A stretch of DNA of 30,423 bases, taken from an uncultured Clostridia bacterium (lineage in GTDB: Bacteria; Bacillota; Clostridia; Lachnospirales; Lachnospiraceae). Both the position numbers and the translations under genes were made by a program. Positions 1 to 7,830 of the stretch are shown here, one piece after another (the first letter of the stretch is position 1; every line of letters starts with the position of its first letter). Location: the NCBI GenBank assembly GCA_947304065.1, contig CAMZAI010000006.1, positions 1-30,423 on the forward strand. Reading direction: 5' to 3'. Below the pieces are notes generated by a model that saw only the letters and a list, made by a program, of their open reading frames with translations, had not been told where the DNA came from and did no database searches.

Positions 1-1517
1 ATTTCGCAGTGTCGTATACCGTGCCTCAGAACTGGCGCCTGTTCAACATGCTCGACCTCGCGTTCCTGTACATGAACGGCTATGACATCGACGAGGATAT
101 CATGCGCGACCATGCGCAGACGATACTCAATTATTACGCGGGCGACGGCTGGTACAGGGACGGACAGTGCTTCGATTATTACTCGTGCTGGGCATTTAAT
201 ATGTACACCGCGATCTGGAACAACTGGTACGGCTATGAAAAAGAGCCTTACATCGCGGCCCGCTACGAAGAAAACTCCAACAGGCTGATGGAGAATTATC
301 CAACGTTCTTTGACCGCGACGGCTTTACGAACATGTGGGGCAGGAGCTGCATCTACCGCAACGCTTCCACGAGCGCGTTCGACGGAAATATGATGATGCG
401 TGAGTCAAAAGCCGATCCCGGATTTACCAGAAGGATCTGCTCGGGGTCGCTCATGCAGTTCCTTGCGCGCGAGGATTTCCTGATAAACGGCGTGCCCGCG
501 CTCGGCTTCTACGGACCGTTCTCTCCGCTGGTACAGGGCTATTCCTGCGCCGAATCGCCGCTCTGGCTCGGAAAGGCGTTCATGTGCCTCTGCCTGCCCG
601 CCGACCATCCTTTCTGGACGAGCACAGAGAACGAGGGCTTCTGGGTACAGCTGGCACCGCAGCAGACGCAGGAAACGGTTCTGGACGGACCGGCGCTCTG
701 CACGGCAAACCATGCGGCAACGGGCATCACCGAGCTGCGCACCGGAAAAATAGTCAAGGCGCCCGATGATATTCACGGTATGGAGAATTATTCCAAGCTC
801 GTTTTCAACACCAAATTCCCGTGGGAGGCACAGCCTGCCGAAAGCGTACGCTCGCAGGAATACGTGCTCAGCTACGGGCGCGGAGACATCCGGCCCGCGA
901 ATGTCACATTCTGGCACGGATATAAGGATAAGGTGCTCTACCGCAGACAGTTCTTTGATTATGACCTGAAGACCGAGACTCACTGGAAGACGGCCCTGAA
1001 CCTGGCTGATTTCGCGATGCCCTGCGGGATAATGCGCGTTGACAGGATAAGGCTGTACCGCTATCCTTCGCGCATCTCGCTCGGAGCCTTCGGATTCCCC
1101 GACAACGGCACCGAGATAAAGCATCTCGAGCGCGACGGATATAAGGCCGTGATACTCAAAGGAACCGACAGCACAGGTAAAGCAAAACAGCTCGCGTTTA
1201 CCGTGATGGACGGCTGGGACGGCATAGGACTCGCGCACAGCGTGGGAACCAATCCCGACAGCAGGGAATCTTACGTGCCCTACGCATTTACCGACAGAAA
1301 GAAGCAATACGGCTGCGAACAGTCGATCCTGATATCGCAGGTGCTCACAAAAGAGAGCGAAGAGGACTTTACCGAGGATGAGATATTCCCGGTAAAGGAA
1401 GTTATATATACCGATCCCCAGAAACGGGGAGGCTACGGCCCTGTAAAGATCGTCCTGAAAAACGGCGACGAAAGAACCGTGGACTTCTGCGGCATTGAAG
1501 GCCGGCTGGAGCTGTGA
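1..1517 (+). CDS. DUF2264 family protein, 5' end missing
   Basis: The frame is open to the left edge, so this is the C-terminal ~505 residues of a longer protein; full-length DUF2264 proteins usually exceed 600 residues. The first visible GTG at base 9 has no ribosome site and is probably internal. The protein is rich in aromatic residues and shows DUF2264-like blocks such as GDGWYRDG and FDYYSCWAFNMY near residues 45-65, typical of an (alpha/alpha) barrel, then a beta-rich C-terminal half. DUF2264 proteins occur in polysaccharide-use loci; some have been linked to a CAZy glucuronidase family (possibly GH154), but I cannot assign a substrate. No signal peptide can be judged because the start is absent. 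The gene ends in a strong terminator and is separated by 450 bases from the glucan operon, so it is probably a different transcription unit. Confidence 0.75.
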   Translation, partial: FAVSYTVPQNWRLFNMLDLAFLYMNGYDIDEDIMRDHAQTILNYYAGDGWYRDGQCFDYYSCWAFNMYTAIWNNWYGYEKEPYIAARYEENSNRLMENYPTFFDRDGFTNMWGRSCIYRNASTSAFDGNMMMRESKADPGFTRRICSGSLMQFLAREDFLINGVPALGFYGPFSPLVQGYSCAESPLWLGKAFMCLCLPADHPFWTSTENEGFWVQLAPQQTQETVLDGPALCTANHAATGITELRTGKIVKAPDDIHGMENYSKLVFNTKFPWEAQPAESVRSQEYVLSYGRGDIRPANVTFWHGYKDKVLYRRQFFDYDLKTETHWKTALNLADFAMPCGIMRVDRIRLYRYPSRISLGAFGFPDNGTEIKHLERDGYKAVILKGTDSTGKAKQLAFTVMDGWDGIGLAHSVGTNPDSRESYVPYAFTDRKKQYGCEQSILISQVLTKESEEDFTEDEIFPVKEVIYTDPQKRGGYGPVKIVLKNGDERTVDFCGIEGRLEL

Positions 1518-1521
1518 TCAT

Positions 1522-1564
1522 AAGGTGTCTGTCACCGCGTTTTCGCGGTGACAGGCACCTTTTT
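1522..1564 (+). terminator. Intrinsic terminator of the DUF2264 gene
   Basis: An 18-base arm (1522-1539) pairs with 1544-1561 around a TTTT loop, with a single G-U pair, and the arm runs into TTTT. It starts 4 bases after the DUF2264 stop codon. The stem is unusually long and carries the GGTGACAGGCACC motif that recurs just downstream. Confidence 0.85.
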
Positions 1565-1595
1565 GTAGGTGACAGGCACCATGGTTGGCACCATG
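1547..1595 (+). repeat. Short direct repeats GGTGACAGGCACC and GGCACCATG
   Basis: GGTGACAGGCACC occurs at 1547-1559, as the 3' arm of the terminator, and again at 1568-1580. GGCACCATG then occurs at 1575-1583 and 1587-1595, forming a second small hairpin (CATGGT 1580-1585 with ACCATG 1590-1595) followed by TTTT. The nested arrangement looks like a REP-type or duplicated-terminator element rather than chance, but only this one locus is visible in the window. Confidence 0.55.
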
Positions 1596-1664
1596 TTTTA
1601 TGTAAAACTTACAGAAATTGATATGGAAAATATCGATAAACAAGAGCTCGTAAAAAACGATTTT

Positions 1665-1707
1665 AAAACTCGCAAATCCGCATAAACAGGGCATTTGCGA
1701 GTTTTTT
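1665..1707 (+). terminator. Second terminator-like hairpin
   Basis: A perfect 13-base inverted repeat (AAAACTCGCAAAT at 1665-1677 with its complement at 1693-1705) encloses a 15-base loop and ends in a run of T. The 5' arm begins with A residues, so it could also work on the minus strand. It lies ~150 bases past the DUF2264 stop and probably insulates the glucan operon promoter from upstream transcription. Confidence 0.7.
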
Positions 1708-1842
1708 ACAAAAACGGGAAAACAAGACGTTTTTTAGGTGAATCTTTACAAAACAGGTTGTTACCACGTTAATTGAATAAAGTCTTTGTGCATGTTGCAC
1801 AGATTATGCAGATTTTAACGCGCGAAACTATATATATTTATT

Positions 1843-1858
1843 ATAAAAACGTTTTTAT
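1843..1858. promoter_or_regulatory. Candidate LacI-family operator (upstream copy)
   Basis: ATAAAAACGTTTTTAT is a perfect 16-base palindrome with the central CG step typical of LacI/GalR and CcpA sites. It ends 4 bases before the -35 box. With the site at 1904-1924 it brackets the promoter, an arrangement suited to repression by a tetrameric or looping LacI regulator. The operon encodes such a regulator at 20282. CcpA binding is an alternative. Confidence 0.6.
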
Positions 1859-1862
1859 CGGG

Positions 1863-1891
1863 TTGCAAAGGGCCTTGCCGCGTGCTAGTAT
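1863..1891 (+). promoter_or_regulatory. Sigma-A-type promoter of the glucan operon
   Basis: TTGCAA (1863-1868) and TAGTAT (1886-1891) are separated by exactly 17 bases, giving a predicted start near 1898-1900 and a leader of about 70 bases to the ATG at 1969. It is the only convincing promoter between the upstream terminators and the first operon gene. Confidence 0.7.
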
Positions 1892-1903
1892 TTGGGCATG
1901 CAA

Positions 1904-1924
1904 GGAAGAAAACGTTTTTCTTCC
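1904..1924. promoter_or_regulatory. Candidate LacI-family operator (downstream copy)
   Basis: GGAAGAAAA (1904-1912) and TTTTCTTCC (1916-1924) are perfect inverted arms around CGT, and the core AAAACGTTTT matches the upstream palindrome. It begins just past the predicted transcription start, where a bound repressor would block initiation or clearance. Confidence 0.6.
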
Positions 1925-1968
1925 GGATCCGGTTAGTGGATCACATTTATCTTTACAGGAGGATTTTT

Positions 1969-3726
1969 ATGAAATCAGTTAAGAGAGGGTTAGGACTGCT
2001 TCTCGTAGTTGCTATGCTCGTCGGCGCTCTTGCGGGATGTACAAAGAATACCGATCCCGGCACACAGCAGCCCGCTGCAAACAACACAGGCAGCACCAAC
2101 ACGGATTCGAAACAGGGCAGCAGCTCCGATTCGAACAACAGCACCGGCGATCAGGGCACAGATACAACACCCGTTGACGCGGTTCCCGTTTATGAGACAC
2201 TTGATAAGGACGTAGCAGGCGATATCTCGATCATGGTTTGGTCGGGTGACAGCGTGTACTACGAGGATCTCGGTCACAAGGACATCGCGGTTGAGGATCT
2301 TACATCACAGAACGTTGCGGCTGTATATGCTATGGCTAAGGCATTCAACAACAAGTATCCCAACGTTAAGATCAACCTCTGGGCCAAGACAGACGACCCC
2401 AACGCAAATGATACTTCATGGTATCAGGAGATGGAAAACTTCAAGGCTGAGCACGGCAAGTATCCCGATGTTTACGCATCGACCGACCTTGTCGGTGACG
2501 TTTCGAAGGGCCTTGTAGCAGACCTTTCCGTATTTGCTGACGATCCCGTTTACCAGAGCTTCAACAAGTCCATCATGGACATCATGAACTACTACGGATT
2601 CCAGGCAGGACTTCCCCAGTTCATGCAGCCTTGGGCTATCTGGGTAAACAAGGACCTTGCAGAGCAGAACAACATCGACGTTCCCGAGCCTACATGGAAC
2701 ATCGACGAGTACACCGAGTTCATCACTTCCGCAGACGGACAGACCTTCTGGGGTGAAGTTGAGCTTCCTATCAAGAACATCGACACCGGCTGTGATACAC
2801 TTATCAAGTCGATGGCTAACTACAGCGGCACAGGCGACAGAGTTGATCTTACCTCCGAGCAGGTTGACAAGCTCTTAAGCTACATCCCTACATGGTCCAA
2901 GTACACCATCTGGCAGCAGTACGGTCTTGGCAATGTTCCCCAGGAAGTTATGGATGACGGCTGGTGGTGGGGCTACCGCTTCTTCTGCCGCAACTACGTT
3001 CTTACCTCACAGGGCGATCCCTGGATGATGGGCGCTGCAGCAGCTCCCGGAGCTGAGGTTAACGTTGTTGAGTCTTCCGACTGGGATATCTATCCCCGTC
3101 CTTCCACAGATTATGTAGGAAACAACGTTGGTATCGTTATCGATCCCATGGCTATCCACAACTACGCAATGGATGACGGCAACCCTGAGTGGAGCGACGC
3201 TGAGATGGCTCAGTTCAAGCTTGCTTACACCTTCGGTTCATTCTGGTGCGGTTCTACCGAGTCCTTCCAGGCAAGAGCAGATCAGATGTTCAACGACAAC
3301 GGAACATTAAAGAGCTGCCTTAACGACTCCTTCCCGCTTGTTACAGGCGCTGAGTTCGACAAGCAGATGGATATCTGGTACTCTGTAGGCATCCATCAGC
3401 GTTACGGCGATGCAAAGCTTATGCCCGGTTTCCAGTATGTTCTTAAGCTCTGGCAGGAAGGCCAGCTCTGGGACGTATCGGATAAGTGCTATCCTTACTT
3501 CGTAACCGAAGACGGCGCACAGAAGGCCTGCCTCTATGAGTGGCTCAACTGCTATTCGGCAGATGTTGCCGGTGTTGACGTTACCGAGGCTAACTGGCTC
3601 GACAACGTAAAGGCTCGTCTGGCAGACTGGAACGAAGTTATCAACGCAAGATTTGTTCAGGCAGATGAAGGTTTAAGAAGCGGTCTTACAAAGTACTACG
3701 GATTTACCGATGCCGATTTTAAGTAA
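1969..3726 (+). CDS. Lipoprotein extracellular sugar-binding protein (ABC transporter)
   Basis: This 585-residue protein probably captures oligosaccharides on the cell surface for an ABC importer. The start at 1969 is fixed by AGGAGG at 1957-1962; a longer frame from 1882 would run through the operator. Residues 1-24 form a lipoprotein signal ending LAGC, with Cys24 as lipid attachment site. A Ser/Thr/Asn/Gln-rich tether follows to about residue 85, then a family-1-type solute-binding fold rich in Trp and Tyr, as expected for glycan binding. It is the promoter-proximal gene, and its codons (GTT, CTT, AAC, TAC, TCC) look more biased towards highly expressed choices than those of its neighbours, fitting high expression. 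A hairpin after the stop may protect the message or reduce read-through. Ligand specificity is inferred from context only. Confidence 0.85.
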   Translation: MKSVKRGLGLLLVVAMLVGALAGCTKNTDPGTQQPAANNTGSTNTDSKQGSSSDSNNSTGDQGTDTTPVDAVPVYETLDKDVAGDISIMVWSGDSVYYEDLGHKDIAVEDLTSQNVAAVYAMAKAFNNKYPNVKINLWAKTDDPNANDTSWYQEMENFKAEHGKYPDVYASTDLVGDVSKGLVADLSVFADDPVYQSFNKSIMDIMNYYGFQAGLPQFMQPWAIWVNKDLAEQNNIDVPEPTWNIDEYTEFITSADGQTFWGEVELPIKNIDTGCDTLIKSMANYSGTGDRVDLTSEQVDKLLSYIPTWSKYTIWQQYGLGNVPQEVMDDGWWWGYRFFCRNYVLTSQGDPWMMGAAAAPGAEVNVVESSDWDIYPRPSTDYVGNNVGIVIDPMAIHNYAMDDGNPEWSDAEMAQFKLAYTFGSFWCGSTESFQARADQMFNDNGTLKSCLNDSFPLVTGAEFDKQMDIWYSVGIHQRYGDAKLMPGFQYVLKLWQEGQLWDVSDKCYPYFVTEDGAQKACLYEWLNCYSADVAGVDVTEANWLDNVKARLADWNEVINARFVQADEGLRSGLTKYYGFTDADFK

Positions 3727-3743
3727 TTAAAAGATTTTTTGGA

Positions 3744-3785
3744 AAAACATATAGGGACTGTGTTTATGCAGTCCCTATGTTTTCC
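3744..3785 (+). terminator. Partial terminator/attenuator after the first binding-protein gene
   Basis: TAGGGACTG (3752-3760) pairs with CAGTCCCTA (3769-3777), and AAAACA (3744-3749) extends the stem to TGTTTT (3778-3783) across a 2-base bulge. It lies between the first gene and the rest of the operon, where such hairpins commonly raise the ratio of binding protein to permease. The T tract is short and interrupted, so termination is likely partial. Confidence 0.65.
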
Positions 3786-3794
3786 TTGATAAGA

Positions 3795-3806
3795 AAAACG
3801 TTTCGA
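3795..3806. promoter_or_regulatory. Possible third regulator site, AAAACGTTTCGA
   Basis: This 12-mer shares the AAAACGTTT core of the two promoter operators and lies in the gap between the first two genes. An identical 12-mer sits at 4087-4098 inside the next gene. The dyad is imperfect, so it could be an auxiliary LacI site, a CcpA site (cre) or chance. Confidence 0.3.
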
Positions 3807-3824
3807 CAGGAAATAGGTGGCGTG

Positions 3825-6797
3825 ATGAAAAAACGTATCATTGCAGCAGTAATCATTTGTGCGATCGTGATCGCGGGCGGTGTGTTGCTCTTTACGAGGA
3901 ACAATGCCGAATATGTTGAGAAGCCGGACGAGACCCAGGTAGCGTCCGCTATTGCCCTGCTTACGAACGCGCTCGGCGAGGATGCCATGTACTGTGACTG
4001 GATCGACGGTCTCGGCACGGACCCCGCCTCACTCTACGGCAGCGGAACTGCGGTATCCGCGCCTGCCAAAACTGCGTCTGCGGCTGAAAACGTTTCGAAC
4101 GCGCCCGAAGGATTTGTTTCGATCGATTACAACGAGAGCGTTACCTATCATGTAAATGTAGCCGAGACCGGCCTCTACGCGATGAAGCTCATGTATGTTC
4201 CCACGGGCAGCACGATGTCGGATTTCGCGGTGAGCATGAGCATAAACGGCAGCGTTCCCTACCATGAAATGAAGATCATCGCGCTGCCCCAGATGTGGAG
4301 CGATGAAACAAAGGATTATCTTACCGACAGCTACGGCGACCAGATGGCTCCCAAGCAGGTAAGAGACGATGAGATCAGGGAAAGATACCTCTACAGCAGC
4401 ACCTATATCTCGGATGAGCCTCTGATGTTCATGCTGAACGCGGGCGACAACGAGATAGAGCTTACCAATATCGCGGCGAACGGACTGGGACTCGGTACAC
4501 TTACCGCCCTTCGTCCCGCTGACGAGCCGGTCGGTTACGGGACCTATATCGCGGGATTCTCCGGAAAGGCCCGTCCCACCGAAATGATCACGGTCAACGC
4601 GATCGACTATACGAAAAAGAATTCCACACAGGCCATTTACATGACCGAGGCGGATCCGGCAGCCTTACCGTACGACGTTCACTATAAAAAGCTGAACACG
4701 GTCAAATTCACCGAAGCCGGAACGGAGCTCTACTACGAGCTCGATGTAAAGGAAGAGGGCCTCTACTCGCTCAGCTTCCATTACACCAACGAAAAAGAAG
4801 AATACGACGCTTTTGAAAGCATATATATAGACGGAGAGATCCCCTTCGCAGAGCTGAAAAGCTACGCGTTCGCCCCTACCGGAACCACGTGGACGAACGC
4901 GACCCTCTCCGATAAGGACGGCAATCCGTACCTCATCTACCTGAGCGCGGGAAAGCACGAGCTCTGCCTCAAGGAAGAGCAGGAGAATGTGTACCGCGCG
5001 TGGAGATACGCGAGACTCATCTCCGGACATGTAGCGCAGTTCTCGCTCGAGATCGGCAGGATCATTGGCGCCGACAAGGATAAATACAGAACCTGGCGCA
5101 TGACCAAGTACATCCCCGAGATCCCGGATTATCTGGACGCCTACACGACACTGATCGACTACATCCGGTATCTCTCACAGGACAACGCGACATTCGGCAT
5201 CAACAGCGCGCTGCTCTCGGATATGGACAAGGCCATGATATTCATCAGGCAGATGCGCAAATATCCCGACGAGATAGCGCTCTATACGCAGAAGCTTACG
5301 GGCAGGGACAATTCGGTACTCGTTTCGATGAGTAATTTCACTTCCGAGATCCTTAACTGCAAGTTCACACTCGACATGATCTACGCGGGCGCCGAGGGGG
5401 CAGAGCTTCCGAAAGCCTCGGCAGGATTCGGGACGAAGCTCGGCAACGGCATAAAGAAGCTGCTCCTGAGCTTTACCGACAACAAATACAGCACCGACGT
5501 AAACGACGACGAAGCCGTGACCGTATGGGTAAACAGAGCGGTAACGCATGTCGATCTGCTCCAGAAGATGATCGATACGGACTTCACCGTGAATACGGGC
5601 ATCAAGGTCAAAGTCAGCATCATGCCGGACGCCAACAAGCTCACGCTTTCCTCGGCGGCCGATGAGACACCCGATGTAGCTCTCGGACTTTCGTCGCATA
5701 TGCCTTTCGACCTGGCCTGCCGTGACGCGCTTTACGATCTGACGCAGTTTGAGGATTTCTGGCAGGTGGCCGACAGATTCGTGCCCGGCGCGTTCGTGCC
5801 TTACGTATTCAACGAGGGCGTGTACGCGATACCCGAGACGCTGAATTTCTACTCACTGGTTTACAGGACGGACATATACAAGAACCTCGGACTTACTCCT
5901 CCCGATACCTGGCAGGAAGTCGTTGACCAGCTCCCCGAGCTGCAGCGCTACGGCATGAACTTCTACCACAATATTTCCGCAGGAGTCGGATACAAATGGT
6001 TCTATCAGACAGTGCCGCTCATCTACCAGAACAACGGCAGTCTGTATACGGAAGACGGACTGACCACCGCTATCGACAGACCCGAGGCGGTTGCGGGCGT
6101 ACAGGCGCTCGGAAATCTTTTCCTTGCTTACTCGCTCGACAAACAGGTCAACTCGTTCTTCAACTCGTTCAGATATTCGATCCTGCCTGTCGGCATCATC
6201 GATTCGAATGAGTACATCCTCTTAAAGAACGGCGCTCCCGAGCTCGAAGGACAGTGGGCCCTGGCAGCTTATCCCGGTACCGAACAGGCCGACGGCTCTA
6301 TCAGCCGCTGGTATGTCGCAAACGGTACGGGCGGCATCGTGTTTAAGGATACGAAGCATGCCGATGAGGCGTGGGAGTTCCTTAAATGGTGGACAAGAAC
6401 AGATACACAGATCAACTACACGTTTACGCTCCGTTCGACCTACGGAAAGGAATTCTTCTGGCTCTCCTCCAATGTTGAGGCCTTAAGGGAAGCTCCTATC
6501 GACCAGGCCGACAAGGACGTTATCATGGATTCGATCACATGGCTTCGCGATGTTCCCAGATCGATGGGACAGTACCTCGTAGAGCGTTCTCTTTCGGACA
6601 TCTGGAACAAGATGATCAGCGAAGGAACCTCGGCACAGGTAGCGATCGACGAGCAGACCATTCCGATCAACCGTGAGATCAAAAAGAAGATGCAGGAGCT
6701 CGGATTTATGGACGAGAACGGAAAACTGCTGCAGTCTTATGTGATACGCGATGTTGACTGGATCGAAGAACAGATAAAGAATGCACGCGGACAGTAA
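3825..6797 (+). CDS. Membrane-anchored solute-binding protein with two N-terminal beta domains
   Basis: The protein is 990 residues from the ATG at 3825 (AGGTGG at 3815-3820); an in-frame ATG at 3777 lies inside the attenuator hairpin. Residues 3-24 are one hydrophobic segment without a lipobox cysteine, so it is probably a signal anchor. Residues ~95-245 and ~265-400 are two similar beta-rich blocks, each with a tyrosine-containing strand of the pattern 'YhV/ELxVxExGLYxhxxxY', resembling carbohydrate-binding-module folds. A helical linker follows (~400-560). Residues ~563-990 resemble an ABC sugar-binding domain (AVTVWVNR start; ETLNFYSLVYRTDIYKNLGL; closing hydrophobic helices). Ordinary binding proteins are 400-550 residues, so this is a large fusion. 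It directly precedes two permease genes and is probably their receptor; the beta domains may hold polymer at the surface. Ligand unproven. Confidence 0.75.
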   Translation: MKKRIIAAVIICAIVIAGGVLLFTRNNAEYVEKPDETQVASAIALLTNALGEDAMYCDWIDGLGTDPASLYGSGTAVSAPAKTASAAENVSNAPEGFVSIDYNESVTYHVNVAETGLYAMKLMYVPTGSTMSDFAVSMSINGSVPYHEMKIIALPQMWSDETKDYLTDSYGDQMAPKQVRDDEIRERYLYSSTYISDEPLMFMLNAGDNEIELTNIAANGLGLGTLTALRPADEPVGYGTYIAGFSGKARPTEMITVNAIDYTKKNSTQAIYMTEADPAALPYDVHYKKLNTVKFTEAGTELYYELDVKEEGLYSLSFHYTNEKEEYDAFESIYIDGEIPFAELKSYAFAPTGTTWTNATLSDKDGNPYLIYLSAGKHELCLKEEQENVYRAWRYARLISGHVAQFSLEIGRIIGADKDKYRTWRMTKYIPEIPDYLDAYTTLIDYIRYLSQDNATFGINSALLSDMDKAMIFIRQMRKYPDEIALYTQKLTGRDNSVLVSMSNFTSEILNCKFTLDMIYAGAEGAELPKASAGFGTKLGNGIKKLLLSFTDNKYSTDVNDDEAVTVWVNRAVTHVDLLQKMIDTDFTVNTGIKVKVSIMPDANKLTLSSAADETPDVALGLSSHMPFDLACRDALYDLTQFEDFWQVADRFVPGAFVPYVFNEGVYAIPETLNFYSLVYRTDIYKNLGLTPPDTWQEVVDQLPELQRYGMNFYHNISAGVGYKWFYQTVPLIYQNNGSLYTEDGLTTAIDRPEAVAGVQALGNLFLAYSLDKQVNSFFNSFRYSILPVGIIDSNEYILLKNGAPELEGQWALAAYPGTEQADGSISRWYVANGTGGIVFKDTKHADEAWEFLKWWTRTDTQINYTFTLRSTYGKEFFWLSSNVEALREAPIDQADKDVIMDSITWLRDVPRSMGQYLVERSLSDIWNKMISEGTSAQVAIDEQTIPINREIKKKMQELGFMDENGKLLQSYVIRDVDWIEEQIKNARGQ

Positions 6798-6836
6798 GCG
6801 GAATGCTTACTTAAGACTGCAAACGAGAGGTTTACT

Positions 6837-7772
6837 ATGAGCATGCTTTTTTCAAAGGACGACAGGTATAAAAGAAACGTGCGCGAAAAGCGCGAAGGCC
6901 GGCAGGCGGCGCTGCTCCTGCTGCCGTACGCGCTGCTTTTTACGCTGTTCATACTGGTTCCGGTAACCATCGCGATAGGACTCAGCTTTACCTATTTCGA
7001 TGTTATCAACAAGCCTACGTTTACCGGCCTGATGAACTACATCTACCTGTTCACGCAGGATACGGTCTTCATGAAGAAGGTACTTCCGAACACCTTCCTC
7101 TACGCGCTGATCGTCGGACCCGGCGGATACGCGATTTCTTTCCTGCTGGCCTGGATGCTCTCGCAGATACAGGCGATACCGAGAACGATCATCTCGCTGG
7201 CGATATACACGCCTTCAATGGTAGGACAGGTATTCATCGGAGTCGTATGGAAGAGTATCTTCTCGGGCGATCAGAGAGGTATCGTAAACAACATCCTCTT
7301 AGAGCTCAACATCATCGATACGCCGATACAGTTCCTGCTGACAAAGGACTACTTCATGCAGATCATGATCCTGATCTCGCTCTGGTCGGCGATGGGTATC
7401 GGATTCCTCGCGATGATATCGGGTATCTTAAACATCAACGAGGAGCTATACGAAGCGGCGTATGTGGACGGTATGAAGAACCGCTTCCAGGAGATCATCT
7501 ACATCACGATCCCCTCGATGAAGCCCCAGATGCTCTTCGGCGCGGTAATGGCCATCGTTAACGCCTTCAACATGGGCTGGATCGGAGTAACGCTCTCGGG
7601 CGCGAACCCGACGCCGGAATACGCCGGTCAGCTGATAACGAACCACATCGACGATTACGGCTTCATCAGATACGAGATGGGCTACGCGGCGGCCGTTTCG
7701 GTAATGCTGCTGATAATTGTTTACCTGTTCAATATCGTGGCTCACAAGTTCTTCGGCTCGAAGGACGAGTGA
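6837..7772 (+). CDS. ABC sugar transporter permease, MalF/LplB type (pair 1)
   Basis: A 311-residue inner-membrane permease with six predicted hydrophobic segments, the first at about residues 22-45. The cytoplasmic EAA loop, where the ATPase docks, is visible near residue 205 (ELYEAAYVDGMKNRFQ, then ITIPSMKPQ). GAGAGG at 6825-6830 supports the ATG at 6837; a second ATG two codons later is possible. The gene sits between the ~990-residue binding protein and its partner permease, and would form the heterodimeric channel with the latter. No ATP-binding subunit is encoded in the window, so a shared MsmX-like ATPase elsewhere is expected. Confidence 0.92.
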   Translation: MSMLFSKDDRYKRNVREKREGRQAALLLLPYALLFTLFILVPVTIAIGLSFTYFDVINKPTFTGLMNYIYLFTQDTVFMKKVLPNTFLYALIVGPGGYAISFLLAWMLSQIQAIPRTIISLAIYTPSMVGQVFIGVVWKSIFSGDQRGIVNNILLELNIIDTPIQFLLTKDYFMQIMILISLWSAMGIGFLAMISGILNINEELYEAAYVDGMKNRFQEIIYITIPSMKPQMLFGAVMAIVNAFNMGWIGVTLSGANPTPEYAGQLITNHIDDYGFIRYEMGYAAAVSVMLLIIVYLFNIVAHKFFGSKDE

Positions 7773-7830
7773 TCAAAGACAACTGCCAAAAACCAAACTG
7801 CGGGCGGTCTGCCCGGAAAAGGAAAATGAC

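Larger units (their letters stand above)
1518..1968. other. Non-coding control region upstream of the glucan operon
   Basis: No credible gene lies in these 451 bases. They hold two terminators and short repeats (1522-1707), an AT-rich stretch, a small dyad (TGTGCA 1787-1792 with TGCACA 1796-1801) of unknown role, then the promoter and two CG-centred palindromes listed separately. A 69-residue open frame at 1773-1982 has no ribosome site and runs through the promoter and operators, so it is dismissed. Confidence 0.7.

Noticed and set aside
1773..1982. A possible 69-residue gene upstream of the first binding protein.
   Set aside because: It spans the promoter, both operators and the real ribosome site, and has no ribosome site of its own.
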